NCBI RefSeq assembly: GCF_007858365.1
Contig: NZ_VFIO01000011.1
Span: 62,001 to 126,000, forward strand
Direction: 5' to 3'
Length of the DNA stretch: 64,000 nucleotides
Source: Pseudomonas saxonica
GTDB taxonomy: Bacteria > Pseudomonadota > Gammaproteobacteria > Pseudomonadales > Pseudomonadaceae
Below are positions 10,501-19,404 of this stretch, in pieces (position 1 is the stretch's first letter; each line of letters starts with the position of its first letter). A program made the translations under genes and the position numbers. Below the pieces are notes generated by a model. The model ran no database searches. It was not told the DNA's origin and was given only the letters and a program-made list of their open reading frames with translations.

Positions 10501-13500
10501 CAGGCTTTATCAACGAGCTTTCTGAACGGACACGTCAGGTCCAAGAACCGTTTATAGAGAACAACAGAAACTACACCAGACGGGGAAAGGTCGCCCTTGG
10601 TGGGAGACCAGTGACTGAAACAATAGCTGACTACAATGAAAGAATCAGCTACAACACCACACGAATCAGAAGAGAACTAACACCTGCAATCAATGACAGA
10701 GTGGCAAAATTAAAGCGGCTCTTGGAGGCCCTGAACAACCTTCCAAAAGTTAACAGCCCCACCTCCCGCAAGAGCCTGTTTTTTTCATACGCAAATATCC
10801 CTCCACCGGCCCCGATCCACGGCATTACAACAGCCAGTGCCCTTATCGCTTACCCGTGGGATAAAGTCCGTATCGATACCCACGGAAAACTGGAGAGTTT
10901 CAAAACTGAAAACACACTGGTTCGCGCCATTCTTTATTGCGACAACCTCATTGCAGAAATCGTTAGGCAGCGTGATGAAACCCACGCGACGCCAAAAGTG
11001 ACGTTCACGGTACACGACCGCTACAATCAAGACATGATAGTCATTCTTGAAACTCGAGAAGTAATCCAGGACTTGATAGAGTATCAATTTATAAATAATA
11101 AGAGGGTTGATGCACGCACCTCGGTTCTTAAGAACAAAGACCGAAAAGATTTTATGGTTGGCAGAATCGCTGAAATCATTGACAAATATATCCCTGGATC
11201 GCCACTGAATGCCAAAAGTACTTTTGAGGTTGAATACCATGTGCCCTACGCCATACACAAAGAGCACTTCACACTGCTTCAACTTTCCAACGGCATCCAC
11301 ACACGCTCAAACAACTATCTCCCCCCCTCCATCTGTGTAATAAAATGGGGCAACCTGACCTCTGTTCCAGCACAAACAGAAATACTCGCTTTGACGCAAG
11401 AGTGGAAGATTGTCAAACAGATAAACAGAGACATGCACCGCACCGCTGAACTTATGCGTGCAGGGCAATCCGCAGACCTTAGAACCTATGATGTACGTCA
11501 ATACTCAGAGACGTACATAAGGCAGGTCATAGAAGAGCAACTCCCCAACCCTCAAGATCGCGAGGGTATTAGTGGCACCACTCGCGTGTGGGAAAAAAGG
11601 GAGGAGTCTATAAATCCAAATAACACTAAACAAAGACGTGCACAACTCGAGCCCCGTTATCAATCCACCAGCTTATTGGAAATCCTGTGGGGCATCACCG
11701 AAAAAAAACGACTCAACGAATATCTACGTACCCAACTGACCTACAGCCACTCCCCCCTGTTCATGGGCACGACTGAAACCGGCGCGGCCAAAGTTGCTAA
11801 AGTGCTTATCAATCGCGATTTTTATCCGCATTATATCAAGCTCATTGAAGAGACCTTTAAGGACGCCGAAACCATCAAGCTGCAACACGAACTCATAAAC
11901 ATCACGTTACGCTCCCTGAAAGCTTACGAACCCTTTAGCTCAGTCTCTTTGGAAGGCCGCGTGCTCCCGGGTGTTATTTCGGGCTTTAAAAATCGAAATG
12001 AACAGATTGTTTATTCTTTCCCAGACAATAAGCACTGGGAATTTCACACACCGATCGCTGTGCATACCGCTTATATAAATAACACTGATGACTTTAAGAG
12101 CTGCATGGACCGTCGTCAATTTCACAAGAACTACTTGACCAACCACAGCATCGCTGGCCTGCCGCTGACATTCACGCTATTTACGAATCCCGCTGAAGAA
12201 ATCATAAAGTCTTATCAGGAACTTTTCACCGAAGATGCCGATTTGCTGGTCCATTCGAAATCTGAACTCGAGACCCTGAAGCTTATGGAGCAGTTAAAAT
12301 TTGGCTGGAGTCTTATTTCAATATTTGCAGGTGCATTCACCGTCACATCCAGTGTTCTGGGGTTGATTTTCGGCCCCTTGGCACCCCTTATACAAAGCTT
12401 CGCGGAGGATCAGCCCGATGAGAAATTCCGCTTCCAGTGGGAAGCTGCAGCATCAGGAATTGCTGAACTCGTTTCTAGCATTCCTAACGTCCGTGGCTTT
12501 TTGGCATCCAAGGCCACCCGACAAGGGTTGGGGCTCGCACCGTTGGTTAAAGAGAAAGCCATCGCCGCCAATATTTTCAGCGAACATGGCCTGTTTAAAC
12601 CTGTATCACTGGCTCTTCCGAACCAACAACCCCTTGTCATTCCGATAAACAGAATACTGATAGTGCCCAGGGACACAGCCTTACTATCATCACCTACAGC
12701 ACTACCATCACTAACAACACCACTAACACCTGCCGAGAACATCATTACTGTACTGCCCGGACCTTATAAAGAAGACCAGTGGCGTAAAAAAGAATTATGG
12801 GCTAATCATTATGTCTTCAGACAGTTTGAGGCGTTAAAACAAGCGGGCACTATCAGGCTCAATGACGATCACAACCAGTACATCCAACTCAGCTTTCAAC
12901 CTGCCGCAGAAAACGGTCTTTGCTGGGAGTTCGACTCCATGATAGTGCCTGGTTCAAAGAATTCTACAGGGGCGCCTATCAAGGGTCGCAAGGGCAGGAG
13001 GAGTACAATCGCTGAAGCGCTAATAAACTCGAAAGATCTCATTTCAGCACTGTTAGCTGCCGATCCTGTCCGCTATACAGTGTCGATTGATGGCCAACCC
13101 ACGGCCTATTCATCGGGCGTGATCATAAGTGACGACGCTTTATCCTGGGAAGGTATTCGTTTTTTTGACGAGACTCACTATGTCGTCCCTGAACGCAATG
13201 CTTATTGCGATCATCTGCTGCTCGCGCTGAACATGACCACAACGATCGAATATTTCAATAAAACATTACAAGTGAGTGAAGCAAAAGGCAGCAAAAACAG
13301 AAACGCACTCGACATGCTGGATTACCTCATTACCTACGCTAACATGACGCAGCCTAATAGTTGGCCTTCACGATACACTCAGGATTTTATTGATACCACA
13401 CTGTGGTTGTTCGCCAGTAACCACATCATTACTGAGTTGCTGCTTGAAATGCTAATGACCAATGTATACAGCAACTACATGCGCCGCACGATTCCCTTTT

Positions 13501-14297
13501 CAACGTCGGCTGTCAAAACCTTTATGCAACGACTAGCTGCTCAGGCCGCGGCGAATATTGGCTATCAACCCCGCTACGAAGTTCCGCGCAACTTCCTCGC
13601 TGATTCAGCGTTTCGTGGTGAAATCAACACGCTCAAGGAGAAACTAACTCCTGATCTTGCCACGTGGCTTGTCATTATCAATTACTCAACAGGTGTTGCA
13701 CCGTTTGACGCCACCGATGAGGCTGTCGCGACAGGCGAACATCCGGAACTGGCTCCTGCATCTAACCGCCTCAATAAAGATATTCTCGTCCATGATGTAG
13801 ACCCTTCTGAACGGCCTTTAGAAGCTATGCCGGAGCCGATACTGCCCATTATCCACACAGAAACATTTGCCGATCGCACCCCAGTAATCGGTGAACTCAC
13901 GGCGCTCTATGATGGTAACAAGCCCATTTCTGTTCCTATCGGACAAAGTCTGCGTATCCGAGTAAAGATGCACAATCGGCGTACCCTTGTCCAAGAAGGC
14001 ATTTATGCCATTCCTGAAAACTCGCGCAGTCCGCATACGTTTCCTCACTTCGTTGCAGACCTTATCAATCAAGATTTCAATAATAAAATATTGCTCAATA
14101 ATACTCCTGTACGTCTATTTGCCGGCACCCGAAAAGAAGTGTTGGATACGGACAACACGGTCATTGGCTATACCTACTCGTTGGAGCGTGCTGACAGAAT
14201 CAATATTTACAGTAACATTAATCAGCTGAACCCCAGCCTCCCCCCGTACGAGGTCATTATCGAATTCTTAAATGAATATGGCGTACTGGTCCCCTGA
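7524..14297 (+). CDS. Giant toxin-like protein of unknown family, copy 3 (2257 aa)
   Basis: The start at 7524 has the same AGGGTGG ribosome-binding site and 120-bp upstream segment as copy 2. The layout is the same: a helical N-terminal region almost identical to copy 2, two hydrophobic segments at roughly 755-775 and 838-858, an R-K-K-R-D motif before residue 950, and a strongly hydrophobic block at about 1595-1630. Sequence similarity to copy 2 drops steadily from about residue 740. Unlike copy 2, it carries about 180 additional C-terminal residues with a beta-rich pattern shared with the partial copy 1. No signal peptide is seen. A secreted or T6SS/contact-delivered toxin or other giant effector is possible, but I recognise no enzymatic motif. 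The stop lies 27 bp from the convergent acyl-CoA ligase gene. Confidence 0.85.
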   Translation: MGKSELEKPATVPVLKVAPDQALASQLLQGGTELLNLVAPGNIIQPGATDTSGFEQSLWQPMIEALLQQVSNSFLDWIWQAFKDYFAEPLTLLKGFQQLVTVLAEPHISMLIKSKALLDFLEAQNSLTPTATPYIAIAQHLHHIIEVQQQRAAFTVAHSVLTLKSLVALAHMPEVQALAGKHTLAPVQNLLRGALEMAQTWLHLSQASWDSPESVFEGLREADLLPGWVIEIVEQGQRLYEVLDALYVQAESKAELENAPPLKRFLTQFNESNDALGKFTALFYLLVDDTALPILNKYAGDAFGGLFKVFALLKTGQQAAPEDTSGMSAALLTLDHYTSKPFIARMSGAGEVGQLMAEPLSFAHAALRGSARQEAGMNMVLRLFDPKQTWTRFAKETIAEILWLPEKEQVWKLLTSDIFQHGKMIRALSQVLDNQFWDEYATASWQDLPALIGGTLTRDLQAADSQFVQAQSIASGVPAELIQLVLTATASIIASWKGDNWSDFLKASTQSVKSMVTSMANKGQLLPEQMKKVLNTCLFLTKNVARLINLWSLWHATQDKQQLGDESVALIRQLLVEHADDTTVWAFDKALIWLPVLPGLYRVLKQVQPIETGQRIQWVTRLLVSLYTQPEVQANPEIIWLREQVQRIAQEWLGAIPDAVLGKAVIEEVEAQPGPVQKAVIKSLYLAIDVAPPLLRLMKSAVNYASEGLLGDVIRGLLQPQASLVPLIMFLAVIPTSSEADHTPKAKPEPMDTTPVLGGVAAFTFMAAMVLAFKARHSYRKDKLAAQKQKEDADAIELLVRSSAAHTDPTSEQENLIENTTPPDRPVAKKKANNWQIEGALAGVSLLVFSASAYALIKRYTSSPAPTASDAARKIKQLCDDLLIMLAAPQEYFTADAVDHWLETLIIEVAALNESLASFDALLTSPPSNETTASPSTPPLASRKKRDTSDQTEQRLKQPYEFIALPISQSTPPNLESRDTIESDIKATKRVLAGFINELSERTRQVQEPFIENNRNYTRRGKVALGGRPVTETIADYNERISYNTTRIRRELTPAINDRVAKLKRLLEALNNLPKVNSPTSRKSLFFSYANIPPPAPIHGITTASALIAYPWDKVRIDTHGKLESFKTENTLVRAILYCDNLIAEIVRQRDETHATPKVTFTVHDRYNQDMIVILETREVIQDLIEYQFINNKRVDARTSVLKNKDRKDFMVGRIAEIIDKYIPGSPLNAKSTFEVEYHVPYAIHKEHFTLLQLSNGIHTRSNNYLPPSICVIKWGNLTSVPAQTEILALTQEWKIVKQINRDMHRTAELMRAGQSADLRTYDVRQYSETYIRQVIEEQLPNPQDREGISGTTRVWEKREESINPNNTKQRRAQLEPRYQSTSLLEILWGITEKKRLNEYLRTQLTYSHSPLFMGTTETGAAKVAKVLINRDFYPHYIKLIEETFKDAETIKLQHELINITLRSLKAYEPFSSVSLEGRVLPGVISGFKNRNEQIVYSFPDNKHWEFHTPIAVHTAYINNTDDFKSCMDRRQFHKNYLTNHSIAGLPLTFTLFTNPAEEIIKSYQELFTEDADLLVHSKSELETLKLMEQLKFGWSLISIFAGAFTVTSSVLGLIFGPLAPLIQSFAEDQPDEKFRFQWEAAASGIAELVSSIPNVRGFLASKATRQGLGLAPLVKEKAIAANIFSEHGLFKPVSLALPNQQPLVIPINRILIVPRDTALLSSPTALPSLTTPLTPAENIITVLPGPYKEDQWRKKELWANHYVFRQFEALKQAGTIRLNDDHNQYIQLSFQPAAENGLCWEFDSMIVPGSKNSTGAPIKGRKGRRSTIAEALINSKDLISALLAADPVRYTVSIDGQPTAYSSGVIISDDALSWEGIRFFDETHYVVPERNAYCDHLLLALNMTTTIEYFNKTLQVSEAKGSKNRNALDMLDYLITYANMTQPNSWPSRYTQDFIDTTLWLFASNHIITELLLEMLMTNVYSNYMRRTIPFSTSAVKTFMQRLAAQAAANIGYQPRYEVPRNFLADSAFRGEINTLKEKLTPDLATWLVIINYSTGVAPFDATDEAVATGEHPELAPASNRLNKDILVHDVDPSERPLEAMPEPILPIIHTETFADRTPVIGELTALYDGNKPISVPIGQSLRIRVKMHNRRTLVQEGIYAIPENSRSPHTFPHFVADLINQDFNNKILLNNTPVRLFAGTRKEVLDTDNTVIGYTYSLERADRINIYSNINQLNPSLPPYEVIIEFLNEYGVLVP
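7873..8696 (+). repeat. 824-bp perfect direct repeat, second copy
   Basis: This is the second copy of the block at 1273-2096, with no mismatch across 824 bases. It lies within codons about 117-391 of the third toxin gene. Confidence 0.9.
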
Positions 14298-14324
14298 GTT
14301 TCCTCAATAGCCATTTAAACGCTC

Positions 14325-15875
14325 TTAACACCACGCCGCCCGCAGTTCATTCTTGGCCACTTTATTCGACGCATTGACCGGCAATGCATCATAAAACCGC
14401 ACAACTCTGGGCACTTTGTAATTGGCCATATGCTCGCGCGCCCATTGAATCAAGCCGGCCTCATCCAGTGTTTGTTCATGACGCAATACCACACACGCAC
14501 ACCCCACCTCCCCCATGCGTTCATCAGGCACACCAATCACCGCCACCTGGGCAATCGCCGGGTGTTCGATCAAGCCCGCTTCGATTTCCGCCGGGTAACA
14601 GTTAAAGCCACCGACGATAAACATGTCTTTCAAGCGATCGGTGATCAGCAGATTACCCGCCGTGTCCAGCACCCCTATATCACCCGTGTGCAACCAGCCT
14701 TCACTGTCGATGGTTTCTGCCGTTGCTTTGGGGTCTTCAAAATAACCCTGCATGACATGGAAACCACGCAGGCAGATTTCGCCTGTTGAGCCTGCCGCCA
14801 ACGCTTGGTTCTGCGGGTCGCGGATGCTCACTTCGGTGCCTGGGATCGCCCGCCCGCTGGTACCTGCGATCACGTCGCTGGCGGCGTCGGGGTCACAAAT
14901 GGTGGCCAGGCCACCACACTCGGTCAAACCATAGGCCGTGGTCACTACAGTAAAACCCAACTCGCGACGCATGCGCTCTATAAGGATGGGCGGGATGGTG
15001 GCCGCGCCGGTGACTGCAATGCGCAGGCTCGACAGGTCGGTCTCGGCCAGCTTGGGATGGGCCAGCATGGACAGGTACAACGTTGGTGGCCCCGGCAGTA
15101 CGCTGATCCGTTCAGCTGCAATGCGTTCAAACACGGCTTCGGCATCAAAGACCGGGTGCGGCAGAATTGTCGCCCCTGCCAGCAAGCAGGTCAGCCACCC
15201 CGCTTTGTAGCCGAACGCATGGAAGAACGGGTTGATGACCAGATAGCGGTCGCCCGCCACCAGGCCGATCACTTTCACGTACTCACTAAACGCCCGAATA
15301 TTTTGCCCATGCGCGCTCATGACGCCTTTGGGTTTGCCCGTGGTGCCAGAGGTGAACAGCAAGTCGCTCAAGTCTTGCGCACCCACGCTGGCTGCACGTG
15401 TTTGGGCATCCTGTTCGCTAATCGCCGCGCCCAGCGATAAAAACACGTCCCAGGCATTGGCGTCGCCGAGCTTGACCAACTGTTCCAGGCCCGTCGGTCG
15501 ATGAGGTGCCAGCATCGCCAGGTAGTCGATGCCGAGAAAATTCGGTTGCACGAACAATAAGCGAGTGCCACTGCGGTGCAGAATGTCGGCCGCTTCGTTG
15601 CCTTTCATGCGGGTATTGATCGGCACCATCACCGCACCGGCGCAATGGATGCCTAGCGCGGCGATGATCCAGTCGCGGCCGTTGGGTGCCCAGATCGCCA
15701 CGCGATCACCTTTGCGGATGCCCAGCGCCATCAGGCTGCGGGTAACGCCCAGCGCCAGGTGCGGCAACTCTCGGTAGTCGGTGCACTGGCCATTTTCTTC
15801 GATGGCGGTGCGCCCTGCATGCGCTTGGGCTGCAAACTGAATTAACTCGGGAATGCTGTTCGGGCTGGAAGTCAT
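14325..15875 (-). CDS. AMP-forming acyl-CoA synthetase (516 aa)
   Basis: This enzyme activates a carboxylic acid to its CoA thioester with ATP. The adenylate-forming signature T-S-G-T-T-G-K-P-K-G lies at about residues 175-184. The later Y-G-L-T-E motif, the hinge region L-I-T-D-R-L-K-D and the catalytic lysine near the C-terminus (N-K-V-A-K) are all visible. The ATG at 15875 was preferred because the family's N-terminus (I-P-E-L-I-x-F-A) begins right after it; longer reading would overlap the neighbouring reductase. It is the last gene of a minus-strand series, 19 bp after the ferredoxin reductase. Size and context are compatible with FadD3-like ligases acting on ring-derived propanoates, but substrate cannot be read from the sequence. 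Confidence 0.9.
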   Translation of the reverse strand: MTSSPNSIPELIQFAAQAHAGRTAIEENGQCTDYRELPHLALGVTRSLMALGIRKGDRVAIWAPNGRDWIIAALGIHCAGAVMVPINTRMKGNEAADILHRSGTRLLFVQPNFLGIDYLAMLAPHRPTGLEQLVKLGDANAWDVFLSLGAAISEQDAQTRAASVGAQDLSDLLFTSGTTGKPKGVMSAHGQNIRAFSEYVKVIGLVAGDRYLVINPFFHAFGYKAGWLTCLLAGATILPHPVFDAEAVFERIAAERISVLPGPPTLYLSMLAHPKLAETDLSSLRIAVTGAATIPPILIERMRRELGFTVVTTAYGLTECGGLATICDPDAASDVIAGTSGRAIPGTEVSIRDPQNQALAAGSTGEICLRGFHVMQGYFEDPKATAETIDSEGWLHTGDIGVLDTAGNLLITDRLKDMFIVGGFNCYPAEIEAGLIEHPAIAQVAVIGVPDERMGEVGCACVVLRHEQTLDEAGLIQWAREHMANYKVPRVVRFYDALPVNASNKVAKNELRAAWC

Positions 15876-15894
15876 CGAATACTCGTCTGGCAGG

Positions 15895-16926
15895 TTATTC
15901 AGGAAAGCACACACGCAGGTGTTCGCTGCTGGGCACCGATTGACACGCCAACACCCAGCCGTCGTTGAGTTCCTGGGCGTCGAGGGCATCGTTACGCAGC
16001 ATGTCGACACTGCCGCGCTCAACGGTGCACATGCAGGTAGCGCAGGAGCCGACAAGGCATGAGCTGGGCGGGCTTAAACCCGCACGCTGCATGGCGTTAA
16101 GCAGGGTTTCACCTTCGGCGCAGGGTACTTCGTATTCTTCGCCATCCAGCCGTACCGAGAGTTGGCTGCCGATCACGTCGGTGTTGACCGCAGCCGGGGC
16201 CGCAACGCTGCCCTCTTCAGGCAGCGAGACAAACCGCTCGACGTGAATGCGTCCGTGGTCCATACCGATGTGCTGCAAGGCGCTGACGGCGGCATCCATA
16301 AACGGCCCGGGGCCACAAATATAGGCTTGGGCATGGATAAAGGGTTTGGCCATCTGCGCCAGTTGGGCAACAGCCGGAATACCCTGTACCGAGTCCAGCC
16401 AGTGAATCACTTGCAGGCGCTGTGGGTACGCGCTGGCCAAGGCTTTGAGTTCAGCGGCAAAGATCACCGAGGCTTCATCACGGTTGGCGTAAATCAGCAG
16501 GATATTGCCTGTGCCCGCGATCAACGCAGAACGCAGGATGGACAGCACCGGCGTCACGCCGCTGCCGCCGCCAAACAGAATGAAGTCATCGTCAAAATGA
16601 CGCGGCACAAACACCCCGGCCGGCACCAGCACGTCTAGCTGATCGCCTTCGCGCAGTTGCTGGCACAGCCAGTTGGAGGCACGGCCATCACGCACTTGCT
16701 TGATGGTAACGCGCAGGGGTTCGTCCACCAGCGGGGTGCTCGACAGCGAGTAACACCGTGGTAACCAACCGCCTTCGTGGGGAACGCGCAAGGTCAGAAA
16801 TTGACCCGCCTTATAGGCAAATTGTTCACGCATGGCCTCAGGCACGTCGAACACCAACGACTTGCTGTCGTGGGTCTCGCTGATGATGTGCGCCACACGC
16901 AGGGAAATATAGGCCGGTGTATTCAT
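15895..16926 (-). CDS. Ferredoxin-type oxidoreductase with C-terminal 2Fe-2S domain, KshB-like (343 aa)
   Basis: This passes electrons from NAD(P)H through FAD to a [2Fe-2S] centre for a partner oxygenase. The FAD-binding motif R-C-Y-S is at residues 57-60 and the nucleotide-binding G-G-G-S-G-V-T-P at 119-126. The plant-type iron-sulfur cysteines are C290, C295, C298 and C328. This domain order (FAD, NAD, ferredoxin last) is that of KshB, PaaE and HmpX-like reductases. The usual Rieske oxygenase partner is not encoded in the window, so the electron acceptor is unknown. The gene follows the SDR gene after 1 bp and is clearly in the same operon. Confidence 0.9.
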   Translation of the reverse strand: MNTPAYISLRVAHIISETHDSKSLVFDVPEAMREQFAYKAGQFLTLRVPHEGGWLPRCYSLSSTPLVDEPLRVTIKQVRDGRASNWLCQQLREGDQLDVLVPAGVFVPRHFDDDFILFGGGSGVTPVLSILRSALIAGTGNILLIYANRDEASVIFAAELKALASAYPQRLQVIHWLDSVQGIPAVAQLAQMAKPFIHAQAYICGPGPFMDAAVSALQHIGMDHGRIHVERFVSLPEEGSVAAPAAVNTDVIGSQLSVRLDGEEYEVPCAEGETLLNAMQRAGLSPPSSCLVGSCATCMCTVERGSVDMLRNDALDAQELNDGWVLACQSVPSSEHLRVCFPE

Positions 16927-16927
16927 C

Positions 16928-17689
16928 TTAAATACTCATCACAAACTGGCCACTGTCGATGCGCAGCTCTATCCCATTGATGGCCCGCGATTCTTCGCTG
17001 GCCAAAAACAGCACGCTGGCGGCGACGTCTTCGGGCAGGCACATGCGCCCCATAGGGTCGGCGTCGATGGTCAGGCTCCACGGGTCAAGGCCTGCTGGCA
17101 ATGTTGCCGTGGTCATGGGGGTGAGGATGCCGTCAGGGTGCAAGGAATTGCAGCGAATGCGGTATTTGCGCCGGCGGCACAGTACCGCCACGGTACGCGA
17201 CAGTGCCGCCACGGCGCCTTTGGAGGCGCTGTAGGCGGTGTAATCGTCACGACCGGCCACGCCGGCAATCGACGACATATTGATAATTGAGCCGCCTGCA
17301 CCTTCTTTCATCAGGGCAATGGCGGCACGACAACCGAGAAAGACACTGTCGGAGTTAATTCGTTGAACACGCTGCCAGTCACTGTAGCTCGTGTGTTCAA
17401 TGTCGCCCTTGAGCAAGATGCCAGCGTTGTTGAACAGAATATCGAGCTGGCCATAACGCAGACGCAGGGTGTCTATCACCCGCGCCCAGTCTGCCTCGCT
17501 GCTGGCGTCGTGCTGGATGAATAAGGCCGAAGGGCCTATTTCTTCTGCCAACGCCTGGCCGCTTTCGACGTCTATGTCACTGATCACCACCCGAGCACCT
17601 TCGCGGGCCAACAGCAGCGCGCTGGCCCGGCCCACGCCACTTGCACCGCCGGTGATCAAGGCGACTTTACCTGCCACGCGTCCACTCAT
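16928..17689 (-). CDS. Short-chain dehydrogenase/reductase (253 aa)
   Basis: This is a classical SDR that should oxidise or reduce a hydroxyl/keto group with NAD(P). The cofactor motif T-G-G-A-S-G-V-G is at 13-20, N-N-A-G at 87-90, and the catalytic Ser140, Tyr153 and Lys157 are all present. An aspartate after the second beta strand (S-D-I-D) favours NAD(H). The start overlaps the stop of the upstream flavoprotein by 4 bp (ATGA), which indicates translational coupling. Hydroxysteroid or cyclic-alcohol dehydrogenase activity would fit the operon, as an inference. Confidence 0.9.
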   Translation of the reverse strand: MSGRVAGKVALITGGASGVGRASALLLAREGARVVISDIDVESGQALAEEIGPSALFIQHDASSEADWARVIDTLRLRYGQLDILFNNAGILLKGDIEHTSYSDWQRVQRINSDSVFLGCRAAIALMKEGAGGSIINMSSIAGVAGRDDYTAYSASKGAVAALSRTVAVLCRRRKYRIRCNSLHPDGILTPMTTATLPAGLDPWSLTIDADPMGRMCLPEDVAASVLFLASEESRAINGIELRIDSGQFVMSI

Positions 17690-19404
17690 GGGGCTGTCCT
17701 TTCTAAAACAGGGCTGGCGTTTGACTGCTGCACCGAGCCATCAGCATGGCGAGTATTGCTGATCGCCAGACCCGCACGGCGCCCTGAAAACACACAATCG
17801 GCCAGTGACAAACCGCTGATATACAGGTGCGAAGCGACGCCAATGGCGGTTCGCCCGGCGCTGAACAGCCCGGCAATTGGCTGGCCGAGATCATCCAGCA
17901 CCGCGCCGTTGCTTTCATCGACCTTAAGCCCACCCAGGGTCAAGGCTCCCAGCGGAAAAATCGGGTTATCGACGCTGATGTTGCAGGCGTAAAACGGGCC
18001 CTTGTCGAGCACCTGACGGCTGTCTTTGGACTTACCAAAAACATCCTCGGCCTCTCCCCGGGCAGCCGCGTTATAAGCGCGAAGCGCGCCATTCAACTGG
18101 CCGGGCTGCATGCCGCACGCCTGCGCCAATTGATCAGGGCTTTGCCCCTTGCGCACCCGCAGCAACATCAACGCCAACGCCGGTACGCTCTGAAACCACC
18201 AATAGCCGCCAAACAACGCCTGGCGAATCGCCTGTTGACGCAAACGCGCATCCAGCACCAACCAGGCCTGACCACCCTGCTCTTCACAGAGCGGCTGACC
18301 CAAAGTCGCGCCGTACACTTCTTCGTTGCAAAAGCGTTGCCCCTGGGTGTTGACCACAATCCCTTTGGGCCAGCAATACGGCGGGTTGATAAAGCGCCAG
18401 GCGGAAACTCTGCTCAAGCGTTCACCTTGCGCACCCACTGACTGACCCAGGCGCAGGCCGCTGCCGTCGCAGCCTGTGGCCCCGACTTTAAAGTTGCGGC
18501 GAAATTTGGGCGCATGCTCGCGGATCAAGTCACGGTTGAAGATGAAACCGCCGGTGCTGAGAATCACGCCAAGTCGCGCCCGCACCAAAATCGGTTGCGC
18601 ATGATCGTGTTCAAGCTGGGCAACCTTTTGCCGCAAGCGATCACAGTAACCGGGGGCAAAGTTTTGCAAGCGTTCGGCACGTGCAGCCAGACGCGCATGT
18701 AGATGCGCCTCGCGACTGCCTGCGGGCAAGCTCCACAGCTCAGCCCCTACGACGCGCCCGGTGGCATCCACGACCATCCGCCGGGCGGCAGATTGCAGCA
18801 AAGGTTGCACCCCGGCGCGCAGGCAGGCGTCTTTGAGTTGCGCATACAGCACGGCCCCGCACTGCCCTTTACCGACCGTGCGATGACCACGGGGTGCGGG
18901 GGGTTGAGAACCGGCGTAAGACGGCACTTTTTCATTGCCCGAGTAATACAAAAAGTAGCCGTCACTGGGGTATGAGGTTTTACCTCCCGGTGGCACGCTG
19001 TGGGCGAAGCGTGCGCCGTGGCCTTCCAGCCAGTTCAGGTTGCTCACACTGTCCGCGCAAAATTTATGCAACGTGGCGTCGCTGATTACGCCCTGGGTTT
19101 CGTGCTTAAGGTAATCAAACATCGCTTGCGGGCTGTCGTTGAAGCCAGCGTCTTGCTGTTGCTGCGTGCCACCGCCGGCATACACCACACCGCCACTTTT
19201 GGCACTCGCCCCGCCGCCGGTGAAACGGTCGGCAACCATCACCTCACACCCCTGGCTGCGGGCCTCCAGTGCCGCGCAGGCACCGGCAGCGCCCCAGCCG
19301 ATGACCAGCACATCACAGCTGTCGTGCCAGTCCTGTTCCGTCAGGGTATGCGCCTGCAACGGCGCAAGGATCGGGGTATTGGTGTTCACCTTGGCACCGT
19401 TCAT
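17686..19404 (-). CDS. FAD-dependent dehydrogenase, 3-ketosteroid delta4(5alpha)-dehydrogenase-like (572 aa)
   Basis: This flavoprotein belongs to the fumarate reductase/ketosteroid dehydrogenase superfamily. It has an N-terminal FAD-binding Rossmann motif (V-I-G-W-G-A-A-G-A, about 35-43), a G-G-G-x-S-A-K-S-G-G segment, and a C-terminal FAD motif with G-L-F-S-A-G-R-T followed by S-G-L-S-L-A-D-C-V-F-S-G-R-R-A-G. The C-terminal pattern resembles enzymes acting on saturated 3-ketosteroids, such as the TesI type, more than delta1-dehydrogenases. It probably introduces a C=C bond next to a ring ketone. It overlaps both neighbours by 4 bp, so three genes form one tight translational unit. Confidence 0.75.
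   Translation of the reverse strand: MNGAKVNTNTPILAPLQAHTLTEQDWHDSCDVLVIGWGAAGACAALEARSQGCEVMVADRFTGGGASAKSGGVVYAGGGTQQQQDAGFNDSPQAMFDYLKHETQGVISDATLHKFCADSVSNLNWLEGHGARFAHSVPPGGKTSYPSDGYFLYYSGNEKVPSYAGSQPPAPRGHRTVGKGQCGAVLYAQLKDACLRAGVQPLLQSAARRMVVDATGRVVGAELWSLPAGSREAHLHARLAARAERLQNFAPGYCDRLRQKVAQLEHDHAQPILVRARLGVILSTGGFIFNRDLIREHAPKFRRNFKVGATGCDGSGLRLGQSVGAQGERLSRVSAWRFINPPYCWPKGIVVNTQGQRFCNEEVYGATLGQPLCEEQGGQAWLVLDARLRQQAIRQALFGGYWWFQSVPALALMLLRVRKGQSPDQLAQACGMQPGQLNGALRAYNAAARGEAEDVFGKSKDSRQVLDKGPFYACNISVDNPIFPLGALTLGGLKVDESNGAVLDDLGQPIAGLFSAGRTAIGVASHLYISGLSLADCVFSGRRAGLAISNTRHADGSVQQSNASPVLERTAP

Noticed and set aside
14805..15440. Plus-strand frame of 211 codons opposite the acyl-CoA ligase
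   Set aside because: The ligase motifs on the minus strand are complete; the opposite frame has no recognisable protein features.
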